From Paradevosia shaoguanensis (GTDB lineage Bacteria; Pseudomonadota; Alphaproteobacteria; Rhizobiales; Devosiaceae), in NCBI RefSeq assembly GCF_016801025.1, contig NZ_CP068983.1:2163888-2227887 (forward strand): DNA of 64,000 nt, written 5' to 3'. Made by a program: the position numbers and the translations under genes. This document shows, in pieces, positions 17,827-27,111 of the stretch. Under the pieces are notes generated by a model. It had not been told where the DNA came from. It saw nothing but the letters and a program-made list of their open reading frames with translations, and made no database searches. Position 1 is the stretch's first letter. The number at the start of each line of letters is the position of its first letter.

Positions 17827-18717
17827 CTACTGCAACTGCGAAATGAGCCACCTGCGAAACGCCAGCACTCTGGGGAGTTGGGCCTTGGACGCAGGAGTGA
17901 CCAGGTAGTAGGCGCCCGGTCCCGAAACGCGTTCGCGTATCGGAGCCACGAGGCTGCCGTCGCGCAGTTCGTTTTCGATGAGAAACGTGGGTAGCAGCGC
18001 TACCCCCAGCCCGGCCTTGACCGCCTCGATGATCATGAAGAAGTGCTCGAGGCTAGGTCCCCAGCGGATATCGTGGACCGAGTTTTCGGTCGTCTGAAAC
18101 CAGTGATCCCATGAATGCGGGCGCGTCGAGTGCCGGATCAGGCGGTGATGCCGCAGCGACGAAGCGTCCACGATTGGGTGTGGACCGGCCATGAGCTGAG
18201 GCGTGCACACGACTTGCACCTCCTCGCTCATCAGCGGGTCGATCACCGCATCGGGCCATTGTCCGGGGCCGAATCTGATCGCGACGTCGATCCGTTCCTT
18301 GACGAAATCGAGCTCGCCATCGCTCGATACGATGTTGATGGCGATCTCCGGATGCGCCTCCTGGAACGAAGGCAGGCGCGGGACCAACCAGCGCGTGCCG
18401 AAGGTGGGCAGCATGCCGATGGAAAGCGTGCCGCGGCCCTCCTGGGATGAAATGAGCTCGACCGTACCGGCTTCGATCAGGTCGAGCGACTTGCTCACCA
18501 GGCCGCTGTAATAGCGCCCTTGGTCCGTCAGTTCGATGCGCCGCGACCGTCGGGTGAACAGCGGCACCTGCAGGTATTCCTCAAGGCTGTGCACCAGGCG
18601 GCTGGCAGCGCTCTGGGTCACGTTGAGCTCTTCGGCGGCGCGGGTGAACGAGTTGTGGCGGGCAACCGCCTCGAAGGTCCGCAATGCGTTCAGGGAAGGG
18701 AGCAGGCGTCCACGCAC
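17827..18717 (-). CDS. LysR-family regulator (GcvA-like) of the accessory catabolic block
   Basis: 296 residues. The helix-turn-helix LRTFEAVARHNSFTRAAEEL followed by NVTQSAASRLVHSLEEYLQV places it in the GcvA-like branch. It sits between the leftward aminotransferase-ridA operon and the rightward DUF885-importer operon, with an identical 20-bp repeat on each side of the gene. It is therefore the likely regulator of both. Its ligand is unknown. Confidence 0.9.
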   Translation of the reverse strand: MRGRLLPSLNALRTFEAVARHNSFTRAAEELNVTQSAASRLVHSLEEYLQVPLFTRRSRRIELTDQGRYYSGLVSKSLDLIEAGTVELISSQEGRGTLSIGMLPTFGTRWLVPRLPSFQEAHPEIAINIVSSDGELDFVKERIDVAIRFGPGQWPDAVIDPLMSEEVQVVCTPQLMAGPHPIVDASSLRHHRLIRHSTRPHSWDHWFQTTENSVHDIRWGPSLEHFFMIIEAVKAGLGVALLPTFLIENELRDGSLVAPIRERVSGPGAYYLVTPASKAQLPRVLAFRRWLISQLQ

Positions 18718-18745
18718 GAATTTTCATTCCTTCAGGTCATGCAAG

Positions 18746-18765
18746 GGCGATCTTTATGCGCCTTG
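18746..18765 (+). repeat. Right copy of 20-bp inverted repeat, candidate LysR operator
   Basis: GGCGATCTTTATGCGCCTTG is the exact reverse complement of 17748-17767. It lies 29 bases upstream of the LysR start and 95 bases upstream of the DUF885 gene, the usual place for an autoregulated divergent LysR operator. Confidence 0.6.
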
Positions 18766-18859
18766 TGAGGCCGCGCCAAGTGGTTAGCGTGACGATTGAA
18801 AAAAGTTGCCCTCGGCGCTGCGGCGATCCGGGCACGTCGATCAATCCGGGGGGAACCTC

Positions 18860-20044
18860 ATGAATTCGCATGAAATCGGTCGGGAGCTGACCGCGATCAC
18901 GATGGGCATGGACGCGTTCGAACGCCGCCAGCCCGCCGACCGCAGCCTCATGGGTGGAGAGGGCCTGGTTCCCATCTACCTGGGGGCATCCTCCCTGGAA
19001 CGCAGGCATTACGACGACATCGAGACGGTCAAGGCCGACCTTGCGGCCCTGGGCGAGAAGATCGATGCGCTGCCCGAGGGACCGCGCAAGGTGTTCCTCT
19101 CCGGAATGCTGGCATCCCTGCGCGTTGCCGCCAAGATGCTTGCCGGGGCGAGCCCGTCCTTTGAGGAAAAGGTTATAGATCTGGTGGGTGCGCCCGCCGG
19201 CCGGGAAGACCCCGCCGTGATCGAGGATGCGCGCTCCAGGCTGGACGTGCTGCTTCGCCAGTCGGGCTTCGTCAACGGCACCCTGGGCGAGCGTGTAGCC
19301 GCATGGGAAGAGGCTCGCGCCGTGCCCACTGAAAAGGTGGAAACGGTCTTTCGCGAACTGATGGGCGCCGCCAAAGCCAGAACCGACGCCATGATCTTCG
19401 ATACCGGGGATTATGACATGGTGCTCAACCCGGTCCGGGGCATGTTTTATACGGCGCGCTGCTCGTTCAACGACGGCAAGATGGATCTCAATTTCGACCT
19501 GAGCTTCACCCGTGCCGCGCTCAAGCATCTGGTTTGCCACGAAGTCTTCCCCGGCCATTCCACCCAACTGCTGTCGACCAAGGCAGCGTTCGAAGCGGGC
19601 GAGGCTCCCGCCGATGCCCTCCTCATCACCACCGATGCGATCACGGGCTGCGTACAGGAAGGGATCGGCGACCAGGGCGTCCACCTCATCGATTTCGTCG
19701 AGGACGCCGACGACGAGATTCACATCGAGCTGCGCCGCGTCCGCAGCGCCGCGCAGACGAGCGCCGCCTGGATGCTGATGGTCGAGGGCGTCGGCCGCGA
19801 GGATGTCGCCAACTACCTTCGCAATACGGCAATGGGACAGGAAGCCTGGGTGCAGGGACGCCTGCGCATGGCGGCGCATCCGTTCCGCGGGCCCTTCATT
19901 TCCTCCTATTGGGCGGGGAACGAATGCGTGCGCAAGGTCCGCGAGCGCGTCACCCCAGATCAGCGTGGGGGCTTCATCAAGGCCCTCTATAGCTACGCCA
20001 ATTCCCCGGCGAGCCTGTCGATGTTTCCCCAGATTGCCGCCTAA
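18860..20044 (+). CDS. DUF885 family putative metallohydrolase
   Basis: 394 residues from MNSHEIGREL, preceded by a G-rich ribosome site. The motif HEVFPGHSTQ (from about H227) is the HExxPGH zinc-binding signature of DUF885 proteins, with QEGIGDQG downstream as the likely third-ligand region. DUF885 proteins are mostly uncharacterised putative peptidases or amidases. It is shorter than the usual 550-600 residues and lacks a signal peptide, so it should act in the cytoplasm. First gene of a rightward cluster leading into a dipeptide-type importer. Confidence 0.78.
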   Translation: MNSHEIGRELTAITMGMDAFERRQPADRSLMGGEGLVPIYLGASSLERRHYDDIETVKADLAALGEKIDALPEGPRKVFLSGMLASLRVAAKMLAGASPSFEEKVIDLVGAPAGREDPAVIEDARSRLDVLLRQSGFVNGTLGERVAAWEEARAVPTEKVETVFRELMGAAKARTDAMIFDTGDYDMVLNPVRGMFYTARCSFNDGKMDLNFDLSFTRAALKHLVCHEVFPGHSTQLLSTKAAFEAGEAPADALLITTDAITGCVQEGIGDQGVHLIDFVEDADDEIHIELRRVRSAAQTSAAWMLMVEGVGREDVANYLRNTAMGQEAWVQGRLRMAAHPFRGPFISSYWAGNECVRKVRERVTPDQRGGFIKALYSYANSPASLSMFPQIAA

Positions 20045-20053
20045 GGAGCTGTC

Positions 20054-21136
20054 ATGAAGTTCACGATCATAGGTGCCGGCGCCATTGGCGGTCTTGCCGG
20101 AGCGTATATGACCAGGGCCGGCCACGACGTGCTGCTCGTCGACCGCTGGGCCGAGCACGTCGCAGCGCTGAACGAAAAGGGCATGTTCATCGATGGCGTG
20201 CGGGGCGAGATGACCGTTCCTGTAAAGGCGGCGACTCCCGATCAGCTTTCGGGCGATCTCGGCGTCGTGCTGATCGCCACCAAGTCCCAGCACACGCTCG
20301 AAGCCCTCAGGCAGATACTGCCGCTGCTCACCGCGGACAGCGCAGTCGTCTCCTACCAGAACGGCTTCAACGAGCCCGATATGATCGCGCTGCTCGATGA
20401 ACATGGCCTTCCGGGAAAGGACATCATCATCGGCTCGATCCCCAATTATGGCGGCGCACTGGTCGACCCGGGCTATATCGAATTCGTCCACGAGGGCGCG
20501 ATCCAGCTCGGCGAGATGAGCGGCGAGATGACCCCGCGCCTCAAGGAAATCGGCGACGCACTCTCGGCGCTCACCGAAGTCCAGTATTCGGACCGGATCT
20601 GGGGCCAGATCTGGGCCAAAGAAGTCTATTCGGCGCAAGTGGTTTTCTCGGCCCTCGCTGATGCCAAGATCCGCGACACGCTTGGGGTGGAGCGCTATGC
20701 CCGCCTCGCCGGCGCCATCGTCAAGGAAGCGCTCGAGATCGCCGATGCCAACAACATCGATATCCAGGCCTTCGATTTCTTCGATCCCGCCAACTACCGG
20801 GTCAAGACGGCCGAGGACACCAAGAAGCTCCTCGCCAATATCGACCACGCCATCTGGCTCTTGAAGAAAGACCAGGACAACAAGCCCACCCACAACTTCA
20901 AAAAGAAGGGCTCGGGCATCTGGTGGGATATCGTTTATCGCAAGCGCCCGTCCGAAACCCGCGCCTTTGCCGGAAAACTCATCGAGTTCGGCAAGAAGGC
21001 CGGTGCCGACACGCGTCTCAACGAAAGGATGGTCGGCATGATCTACGAGATCGAGGACGGCAAGCGCCAGCTCGGCTTCCACAATTATGATGAACTCGAA
21101 GCCTATGCGGCCGAGATCGGAAAGACCCTGCCATGA
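20054..21136 (+). CDS. Ketopantoate reductase family (ApbA/PanE-like) oxidoreductase
   Basis: 360 residues, longer than the roughly 300 of PanE. The N-terminal NADP-binding loop is FTIIGAGAIGGLAGAYM. IWAKEVYSAQ aligns with the catalytic-lysine region of PanE, but the asparagines that normally follow are replaced. This suggests a 2-keto or 2-hydroxy acid substrate other than ketopantoate. AAGGAG precedes the start. It overlaps the next gene by an ATGA junction. The pathway role is inferred from context only. Confidence 0.82.
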   Translation: MKFTIIGAGAIGGLAGAYMTRAGHDVLLVDRWAEHVAALNEKGMFIDGVRGEMTVPVKAATPDQLSGDLGVVLIATKSQHTLEALRQILPLLTADSAVVSYQNGFNEPDMIALLDEHGLPGKDIIIGSIPNYGGALVDPGYIEFVHEGAIQLGEMSGEMTPRLKEIGDALSALTEVQYSDRIWGQIWAKEVYSAQVVFSALADAKIRDTLGVERYARLAGAIVKEALEIADANNIDIQAFDFFDPANYRVKTAEDTKKLLANIDHAIWLLKKDQDNKPTHNFKKKGSGIWWDIVYRKRPSETRAFAGKLIEFGKKAGADTRLNERMVGMIYEIEDGKRQLGFHNYDELEAYAAEIGKTLP

Positions 21137-22248
21137 CCAGCAAACTCGGCGTCGGCCTTATCGGTGCACACACCTGGGCCGACAAGGCCCATCTTCCCGG
21201 CTACAAGGCCCATGAGCGCGTCGACCTGATCGCCGTCTGCGATCTCGATGGTGATCGCGCCAGGGACATGGGCGAAAAGTATGGCGCCAGAAAGGTCTTC
21301 ACCGACCCGGAAAAGCTCATTGCCGATCCCGACGTGCAGATGGTGGACGTCTGCACGCCCACCCACACGCACCTGCCGCTGAGCCTGGCGGCGATCGCCG
21401 CAGGCAAGCACGTGCTTTCGGAAAAGCCGCTGCACACTGAAGCCGCTCCGGCGTTCGACGCCGCAGCCAAAGCCGACGCCAAGGGCGTCCGCACCAAGCT
21501 CGGGTTCACGTTCCGCTATTCGCCGGCCATCAGGCAGATCAAGAAGTGGATCAATGACGGAACGCTCGGCGAAATCTTCCACATCCACGGCTTCGAGCAG
21601 AATTCGCAATGGCTCGATCCACAGGAGCCGCTGCGCCAGATCACTCCGGGCGTCGATCGTAATTCGCTCATCCCGGCCTCGATCGTCGGATATGGCTCGC
21701 ACCTCATCGACCTGATGCGCTGGCTCGGCGGCGAGTTCGGCTCGGTCGCTTCCACCATGAAGAACTTCATTCCCGAGCGCATCGTGCGCGGTGAAGTCGG
21801 CCTTCAGAAGATCAAGGTCGAGGACGGCGCCGTGGCGCTGGTCGAATATGCCAATGGCGCGCAGGGCCTGTTGCAGACCTCTTATGTCGCCGTCGGCAAT
21901 TATCCCGGCGTCGAAATCCGCGTCTACGGCTCGAAGGGCGCGGCTGTCGCTCGCCTGATCTCGGAATTCGGCACCGCCGAAACCCTCAAGATCGCCAAGG
22001 CCGAAGCGGTGGAGTTCATCCCCTATAACGTCGGCGCCGACGCCTTGCCGCCCGGCACGACTCTCAACACGCCCTGGCCCGAACTCTATTATCGCAATCT
22101 CGTCCGTCATTTCGTCGATGAAATTCTTGAAGACCGCCCGCAGGAATGCACGTTCTTCGACGGCGCCAAGAGCCAGGAAATCGTCGACGCGGTCATCAAG
22201 GCACATTTCGAGCGCCGTTGGGTCGATCTGCCGGGCGTGGGCGCATGA
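21133..22248 (+). CDS. Gfo/Idh/MocA family oxidoreductase
   Basis: 371 residues. It has an N-terminal Rossmann fold (VGLIGAHTWADKAHLPGYKA), the conserved VCTPTHTHLP strand, and SEKPLHTEA, the EKP motif whose lysine is catalytic in this family. These enzymes use NAD(P) to interconvert alcohols and ketones, often on sugars, inositols or imino compounds. ATGA overlaps on both ends link it to the reductase upstream and the DUF885 gene downstream. The substrate is unknown. Confidence 0.88.
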   Translation: MTSKLGVGLIGAHTWADKAHLPGYKAHERVDLIAVCDLDGDRARDMGEKYGARKVFTDPEKLIADPDVQMVDVCTPTHTHLPLSLAAIAAGKHVLSEKPLHTEAAPAFDAAAKADAKGVRTKLGFTFRYSPAIRQIKKWINDGTLGEIFHIHGFEQNSQWLDPQEPLRQITPGVDRNSLIPASIVGYGSHLIDLMRWLGGEFGSVASTMKNFIPERIVRGEVGLQKIKVEDGAVALVEYANGAQGLLQTSYVAVGNYPGVEIRVYGSKGAAVARLISEFGTAETLKIAKAEAVEFIPYNVGADALPPGTTLNTPWPELYYRNLVRHFVDEILEDRPQECTFFDGAKSQEIVDAVIKAHFERRWVDLPGVGA

Positions 22249-23864
22249 GCGGCTACGATCCGGCCCTCGTAGACGCCTTCCTGGAGCACCATTGGCGCTA
22301 CCGGCCCGTGGATGCGACCTTCATGGGCAATCGCGACCATGATTATCGCCTGCCTCCGGTCGGCCCCGGCGTGCTTGCGGAGGAACTGAACGGCAACCGG
22401 GCGCTCCACGCCCGGATTGCCGCGACCCCGGAGCCGGCCTCGGTGGGCGATCGGCTCGACCGCCGCATGATGCTTGCCGAACTCGAGGTGCAGGCAGCCG
22501 CGATTGCGGCGCGGCCACGACTGGCCAATCCCGCATGGCTTTCAGGCGAGGCCGCGTTTGCGGTAATTTCGCTGCTCCTGCCGCAGACGGCCCCGGTTCG
22601 GCACGATGCGCTGCGCGCCCGTCTTGTCGCGATACCAGCGTTTCTTGCCGAGGGCGCGGCGGCGATCGGCGACTCCCCGACGCCTGCCGGCTGGGTGCAG
22701 CGCGCCCGCCGCGAGGCCCTGGCGATGGCCGTGTTCCTGCGTGAGGACATCGCACTGCACGACGACTACTCGCCGGACTGGGACGATGCCCGCAACGACG
22801 CCGCTGCTGCTTTCGAGAGCTTTGCCGCCGCCATCGCGGACCTCCCCGATGCCGATCCGGCCTGCGGGGAAGAGTTTCTCACGCTGATCATGAAGCGCCA
22901 GCATGGTCTTGGCCTCTCGCCCATCGAAGCGGTCGAGCAGGCCCGGGCGGCGTTCGACCGCATGGGCGAGGAACTTGTCAGCATGGCGAGTGCCATCGAC
23001 AAGGACCGCTCCTGGCAGGACATCGTCGCGGGGCTGAGCAAGATCGGTCCGGCGAGCGTAGATGAGGCCTTCGCTTCCTATAGGGCCATCGATAGGGATG
23101 CCCGCGCGGCCGCTGCCGGACTGGTGACGCCGGCCGTGGAATACGGGCTCGACTATCGCTGGATGAGCCCGTGCTTCCGGCGGATCAGCCAATCGCTCTA
23201 TTTCCTCTTCTACCGGTCCCCGCCGGGCCTTGAGGCCGGGCAGGGGAGCGTCTACTGGATCACCCCGCCGGGCGACGATGAGGCGGCGTTCCTCGCGGCC
23301 AACAACACGGCGACGGTCAAGACCATTCACTCCGTCCATCACGGTGGCGTCGGGCATCATACCCAGAACGCGCGCGCTCGTGCCGCGCAGTCGCGTCTGG
23401 CCCGCATTGCCGGCACGGACTGTGCCCTGGGCCTCGCCTTCCTCGGCGCCGGCACGCTCATCGAAGGATGGGCCTGCTATGTCGAGGACCTCCTGATGGA
23501 AGCCCCGGGCTTTTACTCGCCCGAGGAGGAAATTCTCCTCAAGCAATATGAGCGGCGTAACGCTGCGAGCGTATTGGTCGACATCAACCTCCATCTGGGG
23601 CGCTGGACGCAGGAACAGGCCGTCGCCTTCTACCGCGACGAGGCCGGCTTCGCGCCCTCCCGCGTCGAGGGTGAGGTTGTGCGTAATTCCATGCTGCCGG
23701 GATCACGGCTGATGTATTGGCTCGGTGTCGAAGGCATCAAGACGCTCCGCCGCCGCTGGAAGTCCGACACACTGTCCTTCCATGATACGCTCCTCAGTTA
23801 CGGCCACGTGCCGCTGGCGTGGATCGCCGAGGAAATGGACCGGGCGGGGCAATTGAACCCATGA
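22245..23864 (+). CDS. DUF885 family protein with altered zinc motif
   Basis: 539 residues, near full DUF885 length, starting at an ATGA overlap. The C-terminal family landmarks [11 protein letters not shown] and [20 protein letters not shown] are intact. In place of the HExxPGH signature it has [10 protein letters not shown] (from about H365): the catalytic glutamate is a histidine and the proline a valine. It may therefore bind metal but not act as a classic zinc peptidase. A second DUF885 gene with an intact motif lies at the start of the same cluster. Cytoplasmic, no signal peptide. Confidence 0.82.
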   Translation: MSGYDPALVDAFLEHHWRYRPVDATFMGNRDHDYRLPPVGPGVLAEELNGNRALHARIAATPEPASVGDRLDRRMMLAELEVQAAAIAARPRLANPAWLSGEAAFAVISLLLPQTAPVRHDALRARLVAIPAFLAEGAAAIGDSPTPAGWVQRARREALAMAVFLREDIALHDDYSPDWDDARNDAAAAFESFAAAIADLPDADPACGEEFLTLIMKRQHGLGLSPIEAVEQARAAFDRMGEELVSMASAIDKDRSWQDIVAGLSKIGPASVDEAFASYRAIDRDARAAAAGLVTPAVEYGLDYRWMSPCFRRISQSLYFLFYRSPPGLEAGQGSVYWITPPGDDEAAFLAANNTATVKTIHSVHHGGVGHHTQNARARAAQSRLARIAGTDCALGLAFLGAGTLIEGWACYVEDLLMEAPGFYSPEEEILLKQYERRNAASVLVDINLHLGRWTQEQAVAFYRDEAGFAPSRVEGEVVRNSMLPGSRLMYWLGVEGIKTLRRRWKSDTLSFHDTLLSYGHVPLAWIAEEMDRAGQLNP

Positions 23865-24886
23865 ACGAGCAAGCCAGGGCACCGCTGCTGGACATCAAGG
23901 GGCTCGTCACCGAGTTCCGCACCGAGACTGGTCTGGTCCGGGCCGTGAAAGGCGTCGACCTCGCCATAGGGCAGGGCGAGACGGTGGCCCTGGTAGGTGA
24001 AAGCGGGTCAGGAAAGTCCGTGACCAGCCTTTCGGTGATGCGCCTCATCCCGAAGGGCGTCGGCGCGATTGCCGGCGGGCAGGTCCTCTTTCGTGACCGC
24101 AGCGGCGCGATCATAGATCTCGTCACGCAGTCCGAGGGCGCCATGCGCGCCATTCGCGGCAACCAGATATCGATGATCTTCCAGGAGCCGATGACCTCGC
24201 TCAATCCGACCCAGAAGGTCGGCGCGCAGATCGCCGAGGCGGCTCGCCTGCATCAGGGGCTCTCGCGGACCCAGGCGAAGGCCCGCGCCATCGAGATGCT
24301 GGCCCTGGTCGAAATCCCCGAGCCTGCCCGCCGCGCCGAGGTCTATCCCCACCAGATGTCAGGCGGCATGCGCCAGCGCGTCATGATCGCCATGGCGCTG
24401 GCCTGCAATCCGGCGCTGCTGATCGCCGACGAACCCACCACCGCGCTCGACGTGACGGTACAGCTCCAGATTCTCGAGCTCATGCGCCGCCTACAGCGCG
24501 AACTGGGCATGGGCATACTGTTCATCACCCACAATCTGGGCGTCGTAGCCGAGATCGCGGACAGGGTTGCGGTGATGTATGGGGGCCGGATCGTCGAGAC
24601 AGCTCCGGTCAACCAGCTCTTCGCTGCGCCTAGCCATCCCTATACGCGCGGCCTCCTCGAAAGCCTGCCCACTGCCGATCATGCCGCCCGCGCGCGCGGA
24701 GAAACGCCAAGGCTCAAGGCAATCCCCGGTAGCGTCGTCGACCCGCGCAATCCTCCGGCCGGCTGCGATTTCAATCCGCGCTGTGCGCTGGCCGTCGCCA
24801 ATTGCCGGGGCGAGGTGCCTCCCCTCTTCGATGTGGGCCCAGGTCACCAATCCCGCTGCTTCCGATGGAGCGAACTGAATGGCTGA
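23861..24886 (+). CDS. Dipeptide/oligopeptide ABC transporter ATP-binding protein, DppD-like
   Basis: 341 residues from [10 protein letters not shown], starting in an ATGA overlap with the DUF885 gene. Walker [12 protein letters not shown], signature [15 protein letters not shown], Walker [15 protein letters not shown], and a C-terminal oligopeptide/dipeptide transporter domain with cysteines in [14 protein letters not shown]. It overlaps the next ATPase gene by eight bases. The cognate binding protein and permeases are 3.7 kb downstream, beyond a mobile-element insertion. Confidence 0.92.
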   Translation: MNEQARAPLLDIKGLVTEFRTETGLVRAVKGVDLAIGQGETVALVGESGSGKSVTSLSVMRLIPKGVGAIAGGQVLFRDRSGAIIDLVTQSEGAMRAIRGNQISMIFQEPMTSLNPTQKVGAQIAEAARLHQGLSRTQAKARAIEMLALVEIPEPARRAEVYPHQMSGGMRQRVMIAMALACNPALLIADEPTTALDVTVQLQILELMRRLQRELGMGILFITHNLGVVAEIADRVAVMYGGRIVETAPVNQLFAAPSHPYTRGLLESLPTADHAARARGETPRLKAIPGSVVDPRNPPAGCDFNPRCALAVANCRGEVPPLFDVGPGHQSRCFRWSELNG

Positions 24887-25877
24887 GCCGCTTTTGGTCG
24901 TGAACGACCTCAAGGTTCACTTTCCGCTTGGCAAGACCCTTTTCAGCCGCGGTGTCGACGTCAAGGCCGTCGATGGCGTGTCGTTCACGGTCGGGCGGGG
25001 TGAGGTCGTCGGCCTCGTGGGTGAATCGGGGTCGGGCAAGACCACCCTGGGCCGTTCCGTATTGCGCCTAATCGAGCCGACGGCGGGAACCGTCGCCATG
25101 GACGGCCGCGAGATCACCGGGGTCCCGCCGCGCGAGATGAAGACCCTGCGCTCGCGCATGCAGATCATCTTCCAGGATCCCTATGCCAGCCTCAACCCGA
25201 GGATGAACGTCGGCCAGATCATCGGCGAAGCCCTCATGCTTCACGGGATCGGGACGCGCCAGGACCGTGGCGCGAGGGTGGCTGCCCTTCTCGATCAGGT
25301 GGGGTTGCCCGCGCAGGCGGCGTCCCGTTTCCCGCATGAGTTTTCCGGTGGGCAACGCCAGCGCATCGGCATCGCCCGCGCGCTCGCCGTGAGCCCCGAT
25401 TTCATCGTGGCGGACGAGCCTGTTTCGGCGCTCGACGTCTCCATCCAGGCCCAGATCATCAATCTCCTGCAGGACCTGCGCCGGCAGCTCGGACTGTCTC
25501 TGCTCTTCATCGGGCACGACCTCTCGGTGATCGAGTTCCTGTGCGACCGCGTCATCGTGCTTTACCTCGGCAAGATCATGGAAGTCGCCACCGCCGCCGA
25601 CCTTTATGCGTCGCCCCGGCACCCCTATACGCGCGCGCTCCTCGACGCCGCGCCGGTGCCCGATCCGACAGTGCGGCGCGAGCGCATCACGCTCAAGGGC
25701 GACCTTCCCAGCCCGATCTCGCCGCCCAGCGGCTGCGTGTTCCGCACGCGCTGTCCCTTCGCCATCCCAGCCTGCGCCGAGGTCGTGCCGCCGCTCGAGG
25801 GCGTTGGCGACCAGCACCAGGTCGCCTGCATCCGCGCCGACGAGCTCGACCTGGGGCCGGCGCGCGGCGTTGCATGA
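24879..25877 (+). CDS. Dipeptide/oligopeptide ABC transporter ATP-binding protein, DppF-like
   Basis: 332 residues. Walker A GESGSGKTTLGRSV, signature FSGGQRQRIGIARAL, Walker B FIVADEPVSALDVS and the C-terminal GCVFRTRCPFAIPAC region are intact. It forms the ATPase pair with the DppD-like protein. Its last 12 bases recur as a direct repeat 76 bases downstream, at the edge of foreign DNA. Confidence 0.92.
   Translation: MAEPLLVVNDLKVHFPLGKTLFSRGVDVKAVDGVSFTVGRGEVVGLVGESGSGKTTLGRSVLRLIEPTAGTVAMDGREITGVPPREMKTLRSRMQIIFQDPYASLNPRMNVGQIIGEALMLHGIGTRQDRGARVAALLDQVGLPAQAASRFPHEFSGGQRQRIGIARALAVSPDFIVADEPVSALDVSIQAQIINLLQDLRRQLGLSLLFIGHDLSVIEFLCDRVIVLYLGKIMEVATAADLYASPRHPYTRALLDAAPVPDPTVRRERITLKGDLPSPISPPSGCVFRTRCPFAIPACAEVVPPLEGVGDQHQVACIRADELDLGPARGVA
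25866..25877 (+). repeat. 12-bp direct repeat, first copy (end of dppF-like gene)
   Basis: GGCGTTGCATGA ends the DppF-like reading frame here and recurs at 25942-25953, just where similarity to the helicase fragment begins. It may mark a junction of the inserted DNA. Confidence 0.45.
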
Positions 25878-25907
25878 CGCCCAAGTCATCCACGCGCGCC
25901 CGTTTCC

Positions 25908-26279
25908 ATGAGTTGCGATGCATGGAAAACGAAGATTTTCGGGCGTTGCATGATCCGATCCACCCCCTTCATCCTGACAGTCATGAAGGAGCATTTTTCG
26001 ACGAACGCAAAGCCCGAGTCTGGCGTCGTCGTAATGAACATGCACAAGGCGAAGGGAAAACAGTTCGATGAGGTCATCATCTTTGAACACTGGCCGATCA
26101 AACGAAAGGGACAACCGCCCTACAATGGCGACAGGATCGTGCGCTTCAACTCTAGGGAGCAGATCGACGACCAGGCACGGCAGAATTTCCGTGTCAGCGT
26201 GACCAGAGGTAAGCGTCAGACGACTGTTTTGACCCCAAAAGGCGATCCCTGCGTTCTTCTTCTGGGGAACAATAGTTAG
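25908..26279 (+). pseudogene. C-terminal fragment of a UvrD/Rep-type helicase-like protein
   Basis: A 123-codon frame whose residues from about 20 onward look like the end of a superfamily 1 helicase: [16 protein letters not shown] resembles motif V and [14 protein letters not shown] resembles motif VI. The ATP-binding N-terminal domains are absent, and the first residues are probably not native. It is a remnant, not a functional helicase. Base composition is more AT-rich than its neighbours. It lies immediately after the DppF-like gene and is convergent with an AhpD-like gene, inside a segment that interrupts the transporter cluster. Confidence 0.7.
25942..25953 (+). repeat. 12-bp direct repeat, second copy
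   Basis: GGCGTTGCATGA identical to 25866-25877, 76 bases apart. This copy lies at the point where helicase-like sequence starts. Confidence 0.45.
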
Positions 26280-26294
26280 ATGGAATTGGGATAG

Positions 26295-26312
26295 ACCAGA
26301 TGTTGATCTGGT
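26295..26312. terminator. Possible terminator between convergent genes
   Basis: ACCAGAT and ATCTGGT form a 7-bp stem with a 4-base loop in the 42-base gap between the helicase fragment and the AhpD-like gene. There is no clear T-tract, so the assignment is weak. Confidence 0.3.
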
Positions 26313-26321
26313 TCTTGCGGT

Positions 26322-26930
26322 TCATGTTTTTCCTTCGGTTACGGCTGCTGCCGCATTCTTGTCGCGTCGCTGCAACAGCCACTTTGCCGGCAGCATGAGC
26401 CAGAACGTCGCAAGGTAGAACAGCAGCTCAAACAGCGCGCTGCTACCTTCGGCCTTTTGTCCCTTCAACCTGGCGGGAAATGCATCGAACGTATTGCCCA
26501 GAAGATTGCCAAAGAAGATGACGCGGATCAGCAGCATGATGTCGCCTGCGGTCTTTTCGCCGTAGAACTCGGCAAGTCGCGCAGTCATCGCAGGGTCTGG
26601 CTTGCGGTCGGTTTCGGCGTAGTGCTGTGCGAACAGAAGCGCCGGAAGTTCGTGTTCGGTGGCGGATGCCTCGAATTGCAGGTCGAACATATTTCGGATC
26701 TCGTCGGTGCTCATGCCGCTGGTCACGGCTTGTTGGGCATGAAACCAGGTGCAGTAGGTACAGCCGTTGACTGCCGTCACCACCATCATGATCTTTCCGG
26801 TGAAGACCTTCCCGATATCCGGATTTCGCATCGCGCGGGCCACGGCCGGGACTTTCGAGATCAGAAAGCCCAAGTCGCGAAAGAGTATGCCTGGGGAGAA
26901 TATCTTCTTGTCGTAGGTGGTGCTATGCAT
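26322..26930 (-). CDS. AhpD-like/carboxymuconolactone decarboxylase family protein
   Basis: 202 residues from MHSTTYDKKI. NGCTYCTWFHAQQA holds the CxxC and nearby histidine that form the redox centre of AhpD-like proteins. A hydrophobic segment near the C-terminus (LFELLFYLATFWLMLP) suggests membrane association, unusual for AhpD. The frame stays open far upstream into the insertion element, but those residues are non-native. It may be a peroxide-defence or alkylhydroperoxidase-type protein. Its placement next to an insertion sequence and a helicase fragment suggests it was acquired. Confidence 0.8.
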   Translation of the reverse strand: MHSTTYDKKIFSPGILFRDLGFLISKVPAVARAMRNPDIGKVFTGKIMMVVTAVNGCTYCTWFHAQQAVTSGMSTDEIRNMFDLQFEASATEHELPALLFAQHYAETDRKPDPAMTARLAEFYGEKTAGDIMLLIRVIFFGNLLGNTFDAFPARLKGQKAEGSSALFELLFYLATFWLMLPAKWLLQRRDKNAAAAVTEGKT

Positions 26931-27111
26931 GGTGGTGCCCCTTATTTTCTTGACCGGAGGTTTCAGCCTGCATTCCCCAAGTGGCGTGTCGTTTGAGGTG
27001 AAGATCGCCTGTATCCGAGCGCTAGACAAGGATTTTCTGCCGCAAGCGGCACCTGCGGTCGCGCAGACTGCTGGATCTGGACGGATCAGACCGCGAAGCC
27101 GCTGTTTCCTT

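Noticed and set aside
18737-21082. A 781-codon frame opposite the DUF885 and reductase genes
   Set aside because: Composition is the antisense of three well-supported genes; no domain is recognisable.
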